DNA of 64,000 bases, from NCBI GenBank assembly GCA_900318685.1, contig ONLL01000012.1, positions 1-64,000 of the forward strand, read 5' to 3'. How positions within the stretch are numbered: position 1 is the stretch's first letter; each line of letters begins with the position of its first letter. The DNA comes from an uncultured Prevotellaceae bacterium. GTDB lineage: Bacteria > Bacteroidota > Bacteroidia > Bacteroidales > Bacteroidaceae. The notes below the pieces were generated by a model. It saw nothing but the letters and a program-made list of their open reading frames with translations, had not been told where the DNA came from and did not search any database. The position numbers and the translations under genes are program-made. Below are positions 42,543-50,575 of this stretch, in pieces.

Positions 42543-43391
42543 TTGAAAGTGGTGGAGATAACGAGTGCACAGAATCCGCGTATCAAGCATCTGCTGACAT
42601 TGCAGCAGAAATCATCGCTGCGTCGCAGCGAGGGTCTGTTTGTAGTGGAGGGACGGCGCGAACTGGAACATTGCCTGACTGCAGGCTATGAAGTAGACAG
42701 CATTTTTTGTTGTCCTGAGCTTTTAGGAGAAAGTCCCCTCCCAGGTAGGACAGGGGGCAAAGCCAGCATCTTCTCCCTTCCCTCATCCCTCTACGAAAAA
42801 GTAGCTTATCGCGGCTCTACCGAGGGTATCATCGCCGTCATAAAAGAGCGCAGACTCACCCTTGATAGCTTGTTGCAATCTAGCCGAACACTCCCCCCTC
42901 TCCAGTTGGAGAGGGGGCAAGGGGGTGAGGCCGCATCTCCTCTTTTCATCGTCCTTGAGAGCGTGGAGAAACCTGGCAATCTGGGTGCTGTGCTTCGTTC
43001 TGCCGATGCTGCCGGTGCTGATGGCGTCATCGTCTGCGATCCCCTCACCGACATCTATAATCCCAACCTGATCCGGTCGTCCATAGGCGCTGTCTTCACC
43101 GTGCCAACTGTGGCCTGCACCAGCGAGGAGTGCATCCTGTTTCTCAAGCAGCATGGCATCCGCATCCTCACTGCCCAACTGCAGGATTCCCGTCTTTATT
43201 ATGATACCGACATGCGGCAGCCCACAGCCATCGTCATGGGAACAGAGTCAACAGGACTCACCCAGCAGTGGCGTGATGCTGCCGATGCCCATATCCGCAT
43301 CCCTATGATGGGGCGACTCGACTCACTAAATGTTTCTGTCTCGGCAGCCATCCTCCTCTTCGAGGCTGTCCGTCAGCGGCAGAGTCCATAA
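42543..43391 (+). CDS. TrmH/SpoU-family RNA methyltransferase
   Basis: A 282-residue 2'-O-methyltransferase of the SpoU/TrmH class, with the N-terminal substrate-binding domain (SLRRSEGLFVVEGRRELEH) and the knotted SAM domain: VLESVEKPGNLGAVLRSADA, YNPNLIRSSIGAVFTVP, VMGTESTGL and RIPMMGRLDSLNVSVSAAI (each a family block). The start is a TTG at 42543; GTG codons at 42549 and 42552 are alternatives. Two GC-rich palindromic repeats are read in frame: SPLPGRTGGKA and LPPLQLERGQGGEA, the second directly before the SAM domain. Confidence 0.88.
   Translation: MKVVEITSAQNPRIKHLLTLQQKSSLRRSEGLFVVEGRRELEHCLTAGYEVDSIFCCPELLGESPLPGRTGGKASIFSLPSSLYEKVAYRGSTEGIIAVIKERRLTLDSLLQSSRTLPPLQLERGQGGEAASPLFIVLESVEKPGNLGAVLRSADAAGADGVIVCDPLTDIYNPNLIRSSIGAVFTVPTVACTSEECILFLKQHGIRILTAQLQDSRLYYDTDMRQPTAIVMGTESTGLTQQWRDAADAHIRIPMMGRLDSLNVSVSAAILLFEAVRQRQSP
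42731..42760. repeat. GC-rich repeat inside the TrmH-family gene, copy 1
   Basis: An imperfect palindrome, AGTCCCCTCCCAGG...ACAGGGGGC, encodes SPLPGRTGGKA. It resembles the repeats in aroB and trpB, with weaker symmetry. Confidence 0.6.
42895..42916. repeat. GC-rich palindrome inside the TrmH-family gene, copy 2
   Basis: CCCCTCTCCA-GT-TGGAGAGGGG has perfect 10-bp arms and is followed by GGCAAGGGGGTGAGG. It is read as PLQLERG. The arms extend the palindrome at 19039-19056. Confidence 0.8.
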
Positions 43392-43395
43392 GCAT

Positions 43396-44298
43396 ATGAT
43401 GGAAGGAAAGAACCGCTGGGTCTATCATGCCGTGGCCTTTCTAGTGGTGGCCATCTGGGGCTCCACCTTTGTGTTCACGAAGCTCTTGCTGCTCAGCGGT
43501 TTGTCGGCAGCCCAGATCTTCACTCTCCGTTTCATCATTGCCTATGTGCTGTTGCTGACTTTCTCGCTGACACAGAAGCCCTTCCGGCTGTTTGCAGCTT
43601 CACTGAAGGATGAACTCCTGATGGTGGCTCTGGGCATCAGTGGTGGCTCGCTCTATTTCCTGACCGAGAATTCTGCGATGATCTATACCACGACCACCAA
43701 CACCTCACTCATCGTTTGTCTCTGCCCGCTGTTTGCTGCCCTGCTCATATCGATGTTCTACGAGTCCGAGCGTCTGCAGAGCATCCAGATCGCAGGGACA
43801 TTGATGGCCGCCATAGGCGTGGTGGTAGTTGTGCTCAATGGTCATTTCGTGCTTCATCTCTCACCCCTGGGCGACACCTTGGCTTTTGCCGCCTGTTTGT
43901 GCTGGGCCGTCTATTCCTTATTGATGATTCCTGCAGGACAGCACTACGACACCGTTTTCATCACACGGAAGGTGTTCTTCTATGGGCTGCTGTCGATGAT
44001 ACCCTACTACCTGCTGCGCCCGGGATTCCCCTCGATGGACCTGGTCTTCAGGCCCGACATCCTTGCCAACCTGCTGTTCCTGGGCTGTGTGGCATCGATG
44101 CTGTGCTTTGTGGCCTGGAACTGGGTCATCAAGAAACTGGGAGCGCTGACAGTCACCAACTACGTTTATTTCAATCCTGTGACCACCGTGCTCTTCGCAT
44201 GGCTGGTGCTCTCCGAGAAGATTACGATTTATTTCATCTTGGGAACGGTGCTCATCCTCACAGGCATGTACTTGGCAGAAAAGAAGAAACATGGATAA
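43396..44298 (+). CDS. DMT-superfamily transporter (EamA)
   Basis: A 300-residue membrane protein with ten predicted helices in two EamA repeats (FLVVAIWGSTFVFTKLLLLS; second repeat LAFAACLCWAVYSLLMIPAG). It probably exports a small metabolite; the substrate is unknown. ATG 43396 is the first after the methyltransferase stop, and its stop overlaps the vsr start by 8 nt. Confidence 0.88.
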   Translation: MMEGKNRWVYHAVAFLVVAIWGSTFVFTKLLLLSGLSAAQIFTLRFIIAYVLLLTFSLTQKPFRLFAASLKDELLMVALGISGGSLYFLTENSAMIYTTTTNTSLIVCLCPLFAALLISMFYESERLQSIQIAGTLMAAIGVVVVVLNGHFVLHLSPLGDTLAFAACLCWAVYSLLMIPAGQHYDTVFITRKVFFYGLLSMIPYYLLRPGFPSMDLVFRPDILANLLFLGCVASMLCFVAWNWVIKKLGALTVTNYVYFNPVTTVLFAWLVLSEKITIYFILGTVLILTGMYLAEKKKHG

Positions 44299-44821
44299 GA
44301 TCTCGTCAGAACAGCGGCACAAGAACATGGCGGCCATCCATTCGAAGAATACCAAGCCCGAGATGGTGGTGCGCAAGTGGCTATGGGCGCATGGCTTCCG
44401 CTACAGGCTCAACTCACCTCGTCTGCCCGGACATCCCGATCTGGTGCTGCGCAAATATTGTACCTGTGTCTTCGTCAACGGATGTTTCTGGCACGGTCAT
44501 CTCGTGAATGAGCGAGTGACGGATACGCAGTTGACCATTGAGAGCTCGGAGTGCTGCAAGATCCCCTCAACAAACAGGGCTTTCTGGGTGAAGAAGATCA
44601 TGAGGAACAGGGAGCGCGACAAGCAGACGCAGCAACGGCTGGCGCAGATGGGATGGCACTGCATCACGGTGTGGGAATGCCAGCTGACGCCTAAGCGACG
44701 CGAACAGACCCTGCGCTCGCTGGCCTTCACCCTGAACAGCATTTTCATCGAGGATCATACCGTGCCTCCTGCCCTGAGGAAGCAAGCCAAGGAACAATGT
44801 GATGTGGCTGCCGAGGAATAG
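44291..44821 (+). CDS. vsr: Very short patch repair endonuclease
   Basis: Vsr nicks beside T:G mismatches that arise by deamination of 5-methylcytosine. The 176-residue protein has the family motifs NTKPEMVVRKWLWAHGFRYR, LPGHPDLVLRKY (catalytic Asp) and FVNGCFWHGH, and a zinc-site Cys region. These enzymes are normally next to a DNA cytosine methyltransferase; none is present here, and the gene instead overlaps a transporter gene. The matching methylase may be elsewhere or lost. Confidence 0.9.
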   Translation: MDKISSEQRHKNMAAIHSKNTKPEMVVRKWLWAHGFRYRLNSPRLPGHPDLVLRKYCTCVFVNGCFWHGHLVNERVTDTQLTIESSECCKIPSTNRAFWVKKIMRNRERDKQTQQRLAQMGWHCITVWECQLTPKRREQTLRSLAFTLNSIFIEDHTVPPALRKQAKEQCDVAAEE

Positions 44822-44830
44822 AAAGAGGCC

Positions 44831-45613
44831 TTATTGCATCTGCCACACCACGACGAGGTAGACGGTAAGCTCCGTCAGCAGGAACAGCGCTCCGCAGCAG
44901 TCGCCCGTATATCCTCGCAGACGACTCCAGATGAGCCGGTAGAGGAAATACATCGACAGGCAGGGCAGGAAGATGACGAACGACCAGTCCACCACATCTC
45001 TCATATAATATAGATACAGCCCTATGGGCAGTAGTCCCTGAATGGCCAGCAGTATACCCGCCTGAGTATTCATGCGCCGATAGACGACATGTGCCTTCGA
45101 AGTGGCTTCCGTCCGTGCGTAGGGCAGCATCATCACCACCTGTCCTGAGAGCATCTTTGCATAAGGGTCGGCAGCCATGACGGTGAGGGCGGCATAGAAT
45201 GGCGGCATCGACAGCAGCAGCGTGAAGAGCAGGGCCATATAGATCACCAGCGACAGCACGCCGTAGGTGCCGATGTGCGAATCCTTCATGATGTCGAGGA
45301 TGCGCTGACGGTCGCTGCCGCCGCCTCCGAAACCGTCGACGAAATCGGCCAGGCCATCCTCATGCAAGGCACCTGTCAGCAGAAGTCGGGCAGCGATGGC
45401 CAGCAGTGCTGCTACGGGGTAGGGCAGCACCAGACTGCCGAAATAGAGCACCCCGCCCATGACGGCTCCTGTGAGCCATCCCGTCAGCGGCCACCATTCC
45501 ACCACCGAGGCATAGCTCCCCTGTGCTGGCTGGTGCACCCGCCACAGCGGCAGACGTGTGAAAAACATATAAGCCGCCCAGATGCGGTCGTACCATTTAA
45601 TATGATTATCCAT
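44831..45613 (-). CDS. cobS: Adenosylcobinamide-GDP ribazoletransferase
   Basis: CobS joins adenosylcobinamide-GDP to alpha-ribazole (phosphate) in the last step of cobalamin assembly. The polytopic 260-residue protein has FFTRLPLWR, VVEWWPLTGWLTGAVMG, the acidic metal site GALHEDGLADFVDGFGGG and KDSHIGTYG. The start at 45613 is at the edge of a heptanucleotide repeat separating it from cobT; 45622 is an alternative. Confidence 0.94.
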   Translation of the reverse strand: MDNHIKWYDRIWAAYMFFTRLPLWRVHQPAQGSYASVVEWWPLTGWLTGAVMGGVLYFGSLVLPYPVAALLAIAARLLLTGALHEDGLADFVDGFGGGGSDRQRILDIMKDSHIGTYGVLSLVIYMALLFTLLLSMPPFYAALTVMAADPYAKMLSGQVVMMLPYARTEATSKAHVVYRRMNTQAGILLAIQGLLPIGLYLYYMRDVVDWSFVIFLPCLSMYFLYRLIWSRLRGYTGDCCGALFLLTELTVYLVVVWQMQ

Positions 45614-45671
45614 AAATCTCAAATCTCAATCCTCAAATCTCAAATCTCAAATCTCAACTCTCAAATCTAAA
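45614..45671. repeat. Heptanucleotide repeat (AAATCTC)
   Basis: About eight contiguous 7-bp words (AAATCTC, with AATCCTC and AACTCTC variants) fill the cobT-cobS gap and include the cobT stop codon. The same words occur inside the pectinase gene (9395-9432) and, on the other strand, inside the last gene (63709-63746). Confidence 0.85.
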
Positions 45672-46713
45672 AGTACTTCGTGATATTCGCATTGTCGAAG
45701 TTGTTCATCTCGTTGATCATCCTCACGGCAGAGTCGATGAGTGGATAGGCACAGAGTGCTCCTGTGCCTTCGCCCAGCCTAAGGCCCAGCTGTAGTAGCG
45801 GTTTCGCTCCGAGGTAGTCGAGCATCTTCCGATGACCGCTCTCGTCGCCGCAGTGACAGAATATCATGTAGTCCTTGGCACTGGCGTTCAGCGCACAGGC
45901 TGCGAGCGCACAAGCCGTCATGATGAAGCCGTCGACCATCACCAGCATCCTGAGCTCAGCTGCCCTCAGCATCGCTCCGATGGCACTCACCATCTCGAAG
46001 CCGCCGAAATAGCGGATGAGGGAAGGAACGGACCAAGGATGGAGGAGGAAACGGTCGATGCTCGTCTGCAGCACTTCCTGCTTATGGCGTATGCCGCTGT
46101 CATCCAGTCCGCTGCCAGCTCCGATGCAGTTGGTCAGGGGAATCTGGCAGAGCAGGCTCATCCAGATGCTCGATGGCGATGTGTTGCCGGCTCCCATCTC
46201 ACCTATGCAGACGATGTTGCAGCCTTTCTTCTGGCAGCTGTCTACCAGACTGACACCCACCTCGATGGCCTGTTGCATCTCTTCCTCTGTCATTGCCGGC
46301 TCATGAAGGAAATTACGTGTGCCGAAGGCTATCTTGCGGTTGATGATACCTGGCACGCTGGTCAGATCATGATCCACGCCCACGTCCACGATGCTCAGGT
46401 CGAAACCATGCTGTCGGCAGAACATGTTCACGCCTCCACCGCCACGGGTGAAGTTCACCATCTGCTGCCAGGTCACCTCACGGGGGGTGGCACTCACGCC
46501 TTCCTTTTCTATGCCGTGATCACCGCCCAGCAGCAAGTGGCAGGGGTGTGTCAGCCGAGGCTCCATCGTCTGCTGCACCAGACATACCTGCAAGGCCAGC
46601 TCTTCCAGCCGGCCCAGTGCTCCTTTCGGTTTGTTAAGGTTGTCAATCTTCCGCTGGATGGCTGCCTCCATCCGTCTGTCGACGGCTTCTATCTGAAATG
46701 TTCTCATAGTCAT
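45667..46713 (-). CDS. cobT: Nicotinate-nucleotide-dimethylbenzimidazole phosphoribosyltransferase
   Basis: CobT makes alpha-ribazole phosphate, the lower-ligand nucleotide of cobalamin. The 348-residue protein has KPKGALGRLEELA-like NKPKGALGRLEELALQ, GDHGIEKEGVSATPREVTWQ, FTRGGGGVNMFCRQHG, IGEMGAGNTSPSSI, the catalytic Glu region LRLGEGTGA. ATG 46713 overlaps the cobU stop (ATGA). Confidence 0.95.
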   Translation of the reverse strand: MTMRTFQIEAVDRRMEAAIQRKIDNLNKPKGALGRLEELALQVCLVQQTMEPRLTHPCHLLLGGDHGIEKEGVSATPREVTWQQMVNFTRGGGGVNMFCRQHGFDLSIVDVGVDHDLTSVPGIINRKIAFGTRNFLHEPAMTEEEMQQAIEVGVSLVDSCQKKGCNIVCIGEMGAGNTSPSSIWMSLLCQIPLTNCIGAGSGLDDSGIRHKQEVLQTSIDRFLLHPWSVPSLIRYFGGFEMVSAIGAMLRAAELRMLVMVDGFIMTACALAACALNASAKDYMIFCHCGDESGHRKMLDYLGAKPLLQLGLRLGEGTGALCAYPLIDSAVRMINEMNNFDNANITKYF

Positions 46714-47216
46714 TTGATCTTTACTGCGATGCCGCTCACCATCAGCAGCACCTCGTCAGCACGACGGGCCACATACTGATTCATCCACCCCTGCAGGTCG
46801 GTGAACTGCCGCTGTACGGCATCGGTGCTCACGCCGCCACTGCCTATCTCGTTGGTCACAAAGATAAAAGTGGCATCCTGTGCCACCAGTCGGTCGAACT
46901 CGGCCTTCGCTTCTGCTAAAGCTTTCTCAGCATCCTGAAGGTCGAAGAAGATATTGGTCAGCCATAGCGTGATACAGTCCACCAGCACCACCCGTCCTCT
47001 GAGGTCGTGACGGCTCAGCCGACGCTCCTCCTCGATGTTCGTCCATTGCGGACCGCGACGCTGCTGATGGCGCTCTACACGCTGCCGAAACTCCTCGTCC
47101 CATACATGCGCCGTAGCCAGATAAACAGGGCGGTCCGACAGGCTCAGTGCCAGTCGTTCCGCCTCCTCGCTCTTTCCTGAGCGCTGTCCGCCAGTGATCA
47201 GTATGACCCTACTCAT
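46710..47216 (-). CDS. cobU: Adenosylcobinamide kinase/adenosylcobinamide-phosphate guanylyltransferase
   Basis: CobU phosphorylates adenosylcobinamide and then attaches GMP. The 168-residue protein (start 47216) has the P-loop ITGGQRSGKSEEAERLA, the guanylyl-acceptor region VERHQQRRGP and VTNEIGSGGVS. With CobT and CobS it completes nucleotide-loop assembly, so the organism can at least salvage cobinamide. The corrin-ring genes are not here, and no B12 riboswitch was found upstream. Its start overlaps the upstream gene by 8 nt. Confidence 0.94.
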   Translation of the reverse strand: MSRVILITGGQRSGKSEEAERLALSLSDRPVYLATAHVWDEEFRQRVERHQQRRGPQWTNIEEERRLSRHDLRGRVVLVDCITLWLTNIFFDLQDAEKALAEAKAEFDRLVAQDATFIFVTNEIGSGGVSTDAVQRQFTDLQGWMNQYVARRADEVLLMVSGIAVKIK

Positions 47217-48003
47217 GCTGCTGCAAAGCATTCATGATCAGCTCCAGCGAGCCGTCCTTGATCAGCACACGCTTCTCGGCATCGAGCAGGTAGAGTGATG
47301 GCAGGGCAGGCAGGTAGTAGGCTTTCTCCACGTCGTCGTTGCCGTTCGTGTTCACATATACCACCGCCATAGCCTCGGCCGGCACCTTCGCGGTCTGGTC
47401 CTTGATCTGGGGCAGCATCTTCTCGCAGTGCTCGCAGTAGGGGTCGAAGAACACCAGCAGCGTCAGCGGACTCTTCACGTCATACATCCGTCGCGTCACA
47501 TCGTCCTCGTCCTTATAAGCGAAGTCTGCGGCAATGGTGCCGGGCAGGTTCTTCGTCACCTGTTTGATGAGGAACGTTCGCTGTGGTGTCTGTGGCAGCA
47601 CCCGCAGCAGATGGGCGTACACCACATCATTGCGCATGGGTGAGTTGGGATTGCCCAGGTAGTGGTCTATCAGGCTCTCAAAGTGCTTCAGTCGTGCTTC
47701 AGGTTTGCCGATGCTGTCGATGAACATCTTCGCACTCTTTGCTGCCAGCGATGAGTCACAGTATTGCAGCATGTTGATATAGTCCACGAAACCTTGTTCT
47801 TCTGTTGCACGGTTCACAACCGTCGTGTCGTTGAAGTCGAACATGCTCCAGTAGCGTTCCATCAGGTATTCCAGTCGTGCCTGCGGCTCTTGCAGCAGAT
47901 CAGGTATGGCGGGGTAGGGGAACGGACTCTCCTGCCCCCAGCTGCTCACGGCTGCCATCAGCAGCATCAGCGCAACATATATTCTTCTTTCTATTCCTTT
48001 CAT
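47209..48003 (-). CDS. DUF5106 thioredoxin-like protein
   Basis: A 264-residue exported protein with a signal peptide (MKGIERRIYVALMLLMAAVS). Residues about 30-150 match the helical DUF5106 domain of Bacteroidetes. The C-terminal half is a thioredoxin fold with a CEHC active site (FFDPYCEHCEKMLPQIK). It probably works in periplasmic thiol-disulfide exchange. It heads the operon with cobU-cobT-cobS, with no evident functional link to cobalamin. Confidence 0.85.
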   Translation of the reverse strand: MKGIERRIYVALMLLMAAVSSWGQESPFPYPAIPDLLQEPQARLEYLMERYWSMFDFNDTTVVNRATEEQGFVDYINMLQYCDSSLAAKSAKMFIDSIGKPEARLKHFESLIDHYLGNPNSPMRNDVVYAHLLRVLPQTPQRTFLIKQVTKNLPGTIAADFAYKDEDDVTRRMYDVKSPLTLLVFFDPYCEHCEKMLPQIKDQTAKVPAEAMAVVYVNTNGNDDVEKAYYLPALPSLYLLDAEKRVLIKDGSLELIMNALQQHE

Positions 48004-48029
48004 GTTGAGGTCGTTTCTTTTTCAAAGGG

Positions 48030-48061
48030 CAAAGATAGTGCAAACTGAGCGAAAAACCAAA
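48030..48061 (-). promoter_or_regulatory. Promoter of the DUF5106-cobUTS operon
   Basis: Minus-strand TTTG (48061-48058), 20-bp spacer, TATCTTTG (48037-48030). No conserved B12-box-like RNA was seen between it and the ATG at 48003, only 27 bp away. Confidence 0.8.
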
Positions 48062-48144
48062 TTTTTATTTGACTTTTTCCGAGGTGCCGCCTATCTTCGC
48101 CTTTTTTCAAAGGCAAAAATAGGCATTTTTCGTGATATGAACAA

Positions 48145-48268
48145 ATTTTGGAGCAGTAAATGCAGAGGAAAACTTGTTTTCACTCTGCTGCGTCGTGACA
48201 AAATTCGACGAAGTCAGATTTTGGAGCAGTAAATGCAGAGGAAAGCTCTTTTTCACGCTACTGCGTCG
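48145..48268. repeat. 51-bp direct repeat between cob operon and luxS
   Basis: Two 51-bp copies beginning ATTTTGGAGCAGTAAATGCA and ending CTGCGTCG start at 48145 and 48218 (73 bp apart) with about six differences. The 357-bp gap also holds the two divergent promoters. No gene is visible in it. The repeats lie just upstream of the luxS promoter. Confidence 0.8.
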
Positions 48269-48287
48269 AGTTTTTCTTTCAGATAAG

Positions 48288-48319
48288 TTTGGCGGTTTTC
48301 TGGAAAAGCTGTAACTTTG
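48288..48319 (+). promoter_or_regulatory. Promoter of luxS
   Basis: TTTG (48288-48291), 20-bp spacer, TAACTTTG (48312-48319), about 40 bp before the luxS ATG. Confidence 0.85.
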
Positions 48320-48360
48320 CAGCATAAAAGCAAGAAAAAAGAAATATAAGCAAAGAAAAA

Positions 48361-48855
48361 ATGGAAGTTATACAGAGTTTCACCATCGACCACACCCACC
48401 TGAAGCCGGGCATCTACGTCTCACGCGTAGACAGAGGCTTCACCACCTTCGACCTGCGTATCACCGAACCCAACCAGGAACCAGCGATGGCACCTGCTGC
48501 CATTCACAGCCTCGAGCACCTGATGGCCACATGGTTTCGCAATTCCGAGGCGAAGGACGACGTGGTCTATGTAGGTCCCATGGGTTGTCTCACGGGCATG
48601 TATATCATCATGACGGGAACATACACTGTCGAGGACATGCGTCGCCTGACCATCGAGTGCCTCCAGTGGATTCTCACACAGACCGAAGTGCCCGCCACGC
48701 GCCCTGAAGCTTGCGGCAACTATTTGCTTCACGACCTGCCGATGTGCAAATGGGAGAGTGCCCGTTATCTCGATCGCTTGCAGCACGATTTCCACAGCGA
48801 ATACACCAAGCTTCAGGTTACCCTCGACGACGGAAAGGTTTTTGCCGACGCATAA
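48361..48855 (+). CDS. luxS: S-ribosylhomocysteine lyase
   Basis: LuxS splits S-ribosylhomocysteine to homocysteine and DPD, the precursor of autoinducer-2, in the activated methyl cycle. The 164-residue protein has the metal-binding HSLEH motif (His 49, Glu 52, His 53), the Cys ligand in GPMGCLTGMY (Cys 77) and DHTHLKPGIYVSR. It is monocistronic. Its stop is followed within a few bases by an eight-copy 22-bp tandem array. Confidence 0.96.
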   Translation: MEVIQSFTIDHTHLKPGIYVSRVDRGFTTFDLRITEPNQEPAMAPAAIHSLEHLMATWFRNSEAKDDVVYVGPMGCLTGMYIIMTGTYTVEDMRRLTIECLQWILTQTEVPATRPEACGNYLLHDLPMCKWESARYLDRLQHDFHSEYTKLQVTLDDGKVFADA

Positions 48856-48858
48856 TAC

Positions 48859-49034
48859 CGCTCGCTCGTTGCGGACGGTGCGCTCGCTCGTTACGGACGG
48901 TGCACTCGTAGGTTACGGACGGTGCACCCGTAGGTTACGGACGGTGCACCCGTAGGTTACGGACGGCGCACCCGTAGGTTACGGACGGCGCACCCGTAGG
49001 TTACGGACGGTGGACATGCTCGTTACGGACGGCG
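48859..49034. repeat. 22-bp tandem array C (core GTTACGGACGG), eight copies
   Basis: TTACGGACGG (first copy TTGCGGACGG) starts at 48869, 48891, 48913, 48935, 48957, 48979, 49001 and 49023, a strict 22-bp period. The middle units are nearly identical, with GCACCCGTAG between cores; the outer ones diverge (CTCGCTC, ACATGCTC). There are no unique spacers, so it is not CRISPR. It runs from just after luxS to the first base of the inverted-repeat element at 49035. Confidence 0.95.
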
Positions 49035-49142
49035 GACACCCTAACACCCCACCTGATCTTCTGAAGTGCCTTTGCAGAAAGGATATTTGAAAGGTGGGGT
49101 GTTGGCCTGACATCCTACCAACACCCCACCAACACCCTACCT
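49035..49142. repeat. Left 108-bp inverted repeat
   Basis: It begins GACACCCTAACACCCCACCT. Inside it AACACCCCACCT pairs with AGGTGGGGTGTT (49092-49103), so each end can fold by itself. The motif CCAACACC(C/T)ACC then recurs twice before the inner edge, 9 bp before the VirE stop codon. Confidence 0.92.
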
Positions 49143-49151
49143 CCGAGGAAT

Positions 49152-50402
49152 CTAAGCAGCCACCAGGGGCACCAGCTTGTAATAAGTGATGCCACAATGG
49201 GTCACATGATCGAATCCCAGCTCCTTCATCTCCAGTCCCAGCTTCACCTTCATGCTGTGAGTGCTCTTCACCGAAGGATACTCACCTCGGATCAGGTCCA
49301 GCATCTGCGAGCTGTTCATCGACTTTCCTGACTCACCCTCTATAGGTTTGCGGAAGCAAGCCGCGATCATCTCGGCGATGTCACACTGTGCCATGTAATC
49401 CAGGTTGAGCTCCTGGATGCGGGCCACCTCTGTCTGGTTAAACCAGTAGGGAGCATCCTTCACCCTCAGCTCGTAGAGCACCTGTGCATAGAGCTGCCCG
49501 TAGTCGATGTCGCCTGTGTTGTCGATGAGCAGACCCTTTGGAATCTTCAGACAGATATAGCGACGACTGCCCGTAGCATCCGTCAGCGGATGAGGATTGT
49601 TGGTCGTAGCTACGAACGAGGCAAAACGCAGGCGGTCGTCCTGTGCACGTCCGAAGATAGGACGTCCGTTCACCTTGCTCTTCGATAGTGTCTGCTTCAG
49701 CGCAGCATGCTGGCTGGGACGGATGGCCTCCAGCTCGTCGAGGTTCACCAGCAGATTGTTGGTCAGGGCCATCTCTTTGTCGAACTTGTTCGACAGGTTC
49801 AGGTGGTCCAGATAGTAGCAGCGCAGCTCTGGAGGCAGCAGTCGGCGCACGAAGGTGGTCTTGCCACATCCTTGGTCGCCAATCAGCGTAGGCACACACT
49901 CATTGCTGTGCAGCAGGTCCATCTGCAGCCAGTGGGCCACTACAGAGCGCAGCCATATAGCCAGAAAGTTGTGCTGCTCCGTGCTGATGCCAGGCAGACG
50001 GCTGAAGAGACGGTTCATGTGATCCTGGCCGTCCCACTGGGGCAGGCCGTCGAGGAACGCACCGATAGGATTAAAGGCAGCCACTTCTTCCGACTGCACA
50101 TACTCGATGATGGTTGCCTTCGGGTTGCCCTTCTCACAGATCTGTTCGCGCTTGGCGCGAAGGATGGTGCTGTTGAGAGCTTCCTGCGTCAGCGGACGGA
50201 AAGTAGGCTCTGCAGACGATTCTGAGAGCTTGGCAGAGGACTCGGGATCCTGTTCTGCCAGAGGCAGCACGGCGAACTCCACCTTACCGCTGAGGATGTT
50301 GCGGCGGAAGAGGTAGTTGTCGTGCAGGAATTGCTCGATAGCGAGCAGCGTTTGTTGCGAGGCTTTTTGAGCCTCATCACTCAAAGTGACGAAATTCTTC
50401 AT
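49152..50402 (-). CDS. VirE-family P-loop ATPase/helicase-like protein
   Basis: A 416-residue protein of the virulence-associated-E type (primase-helicase relatives of phages and mobile elements). It has GAFLDGLPQWDGQDHMNRLF (family opening), Walker A LIGDQGCGKTTF, Walker B-like LLVNLDELEAI, the sensor block FVATTNNPHPLTDATGSRR and a C-terminal winged-helix-like region (SSQMLDLIRGEYPS) typical of the Bacteroidetes version. The longer family members have an N-terminal primase-like part; here only about 100 residues precede the ATPase core, so it is a minimal form. It is the only gene of the inverted-repeat element. Confidence 0.88.
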   Translation of the reverse strand: MKNFVTLSDEAQKASQQTLLAIEQFLHDNYLFRRNILSGKVEFAVLPLAEQDPESSAKLSESSAEPTFRPLTQEALNSTILRAKREQICEKGNPKATIIEYVQSEEVAAFNPIGAFLDGLPQWDGQDHMNRLFSRLPGISTEQHNFLAIWLRSVVAHWLQMDLLHSNECVPTLIGDQGCGKTTFVRRLLPPELRCYYLDHLNLSNKFDKEMALTNNLLVNLDELEAIRPSQHAALKQTLSKSKVNGRPIFGRAQDDRLRFASFVATTNNPHPLTDATGSRRYICLKIPKGLLIDNTGDIDYGQLYAQVLYELRVKDAPYWFNQTEVARIQELNLDYMAQCDIAEMIAACFRKPIEGESGKSMNSSQMLDLIRGEYPSVKSTHSMKVKLGLEMKELGFDHVTHCGITYYKLVPLVAA

Positions 50403-50475
50403 AGATTTTTAGTCCTTTTCTTTATTTAGTTAAGTGTCATGAGGTCTTGTGTCTCTCAAGGCGTTTTTCACAGTG

Positions 50476-50507
50476 CAAAGGTACAAAATTTCCTTTGCGA
50501 TTACAAT
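50476..50507 (-). promoter_or_regulatory. Promoter of the VirE-family gene
   Basis: Minus-strand ATTG (50507-50504), 20-bp spacer, TACCTTTG (50483-50476). It lies inside the element, so the gene carries its own promoter, with a leader of about 70 nt. Confidence 0.8.
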
Positions 50508-50575
50508 ACTTTTGCCCCTTAAAAAATGTTAATGATGCGGACGGCTGAGATTTGCCCCCGTCACTCTGGCTTCAA

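Noticed and set aside
48004-48029. Cobalamin riboswitch ahead of the DUF5106-cobUTS operon
   Set aside because: Only 26 bp separate the -7 element from the ATG, too little for the aptamer, and no B12-box was seen.
48859-49034. CRISPR array
   Set aside because: Units are contiguous 22-bp repeats without unique spacers, and no cas genes are in the window.
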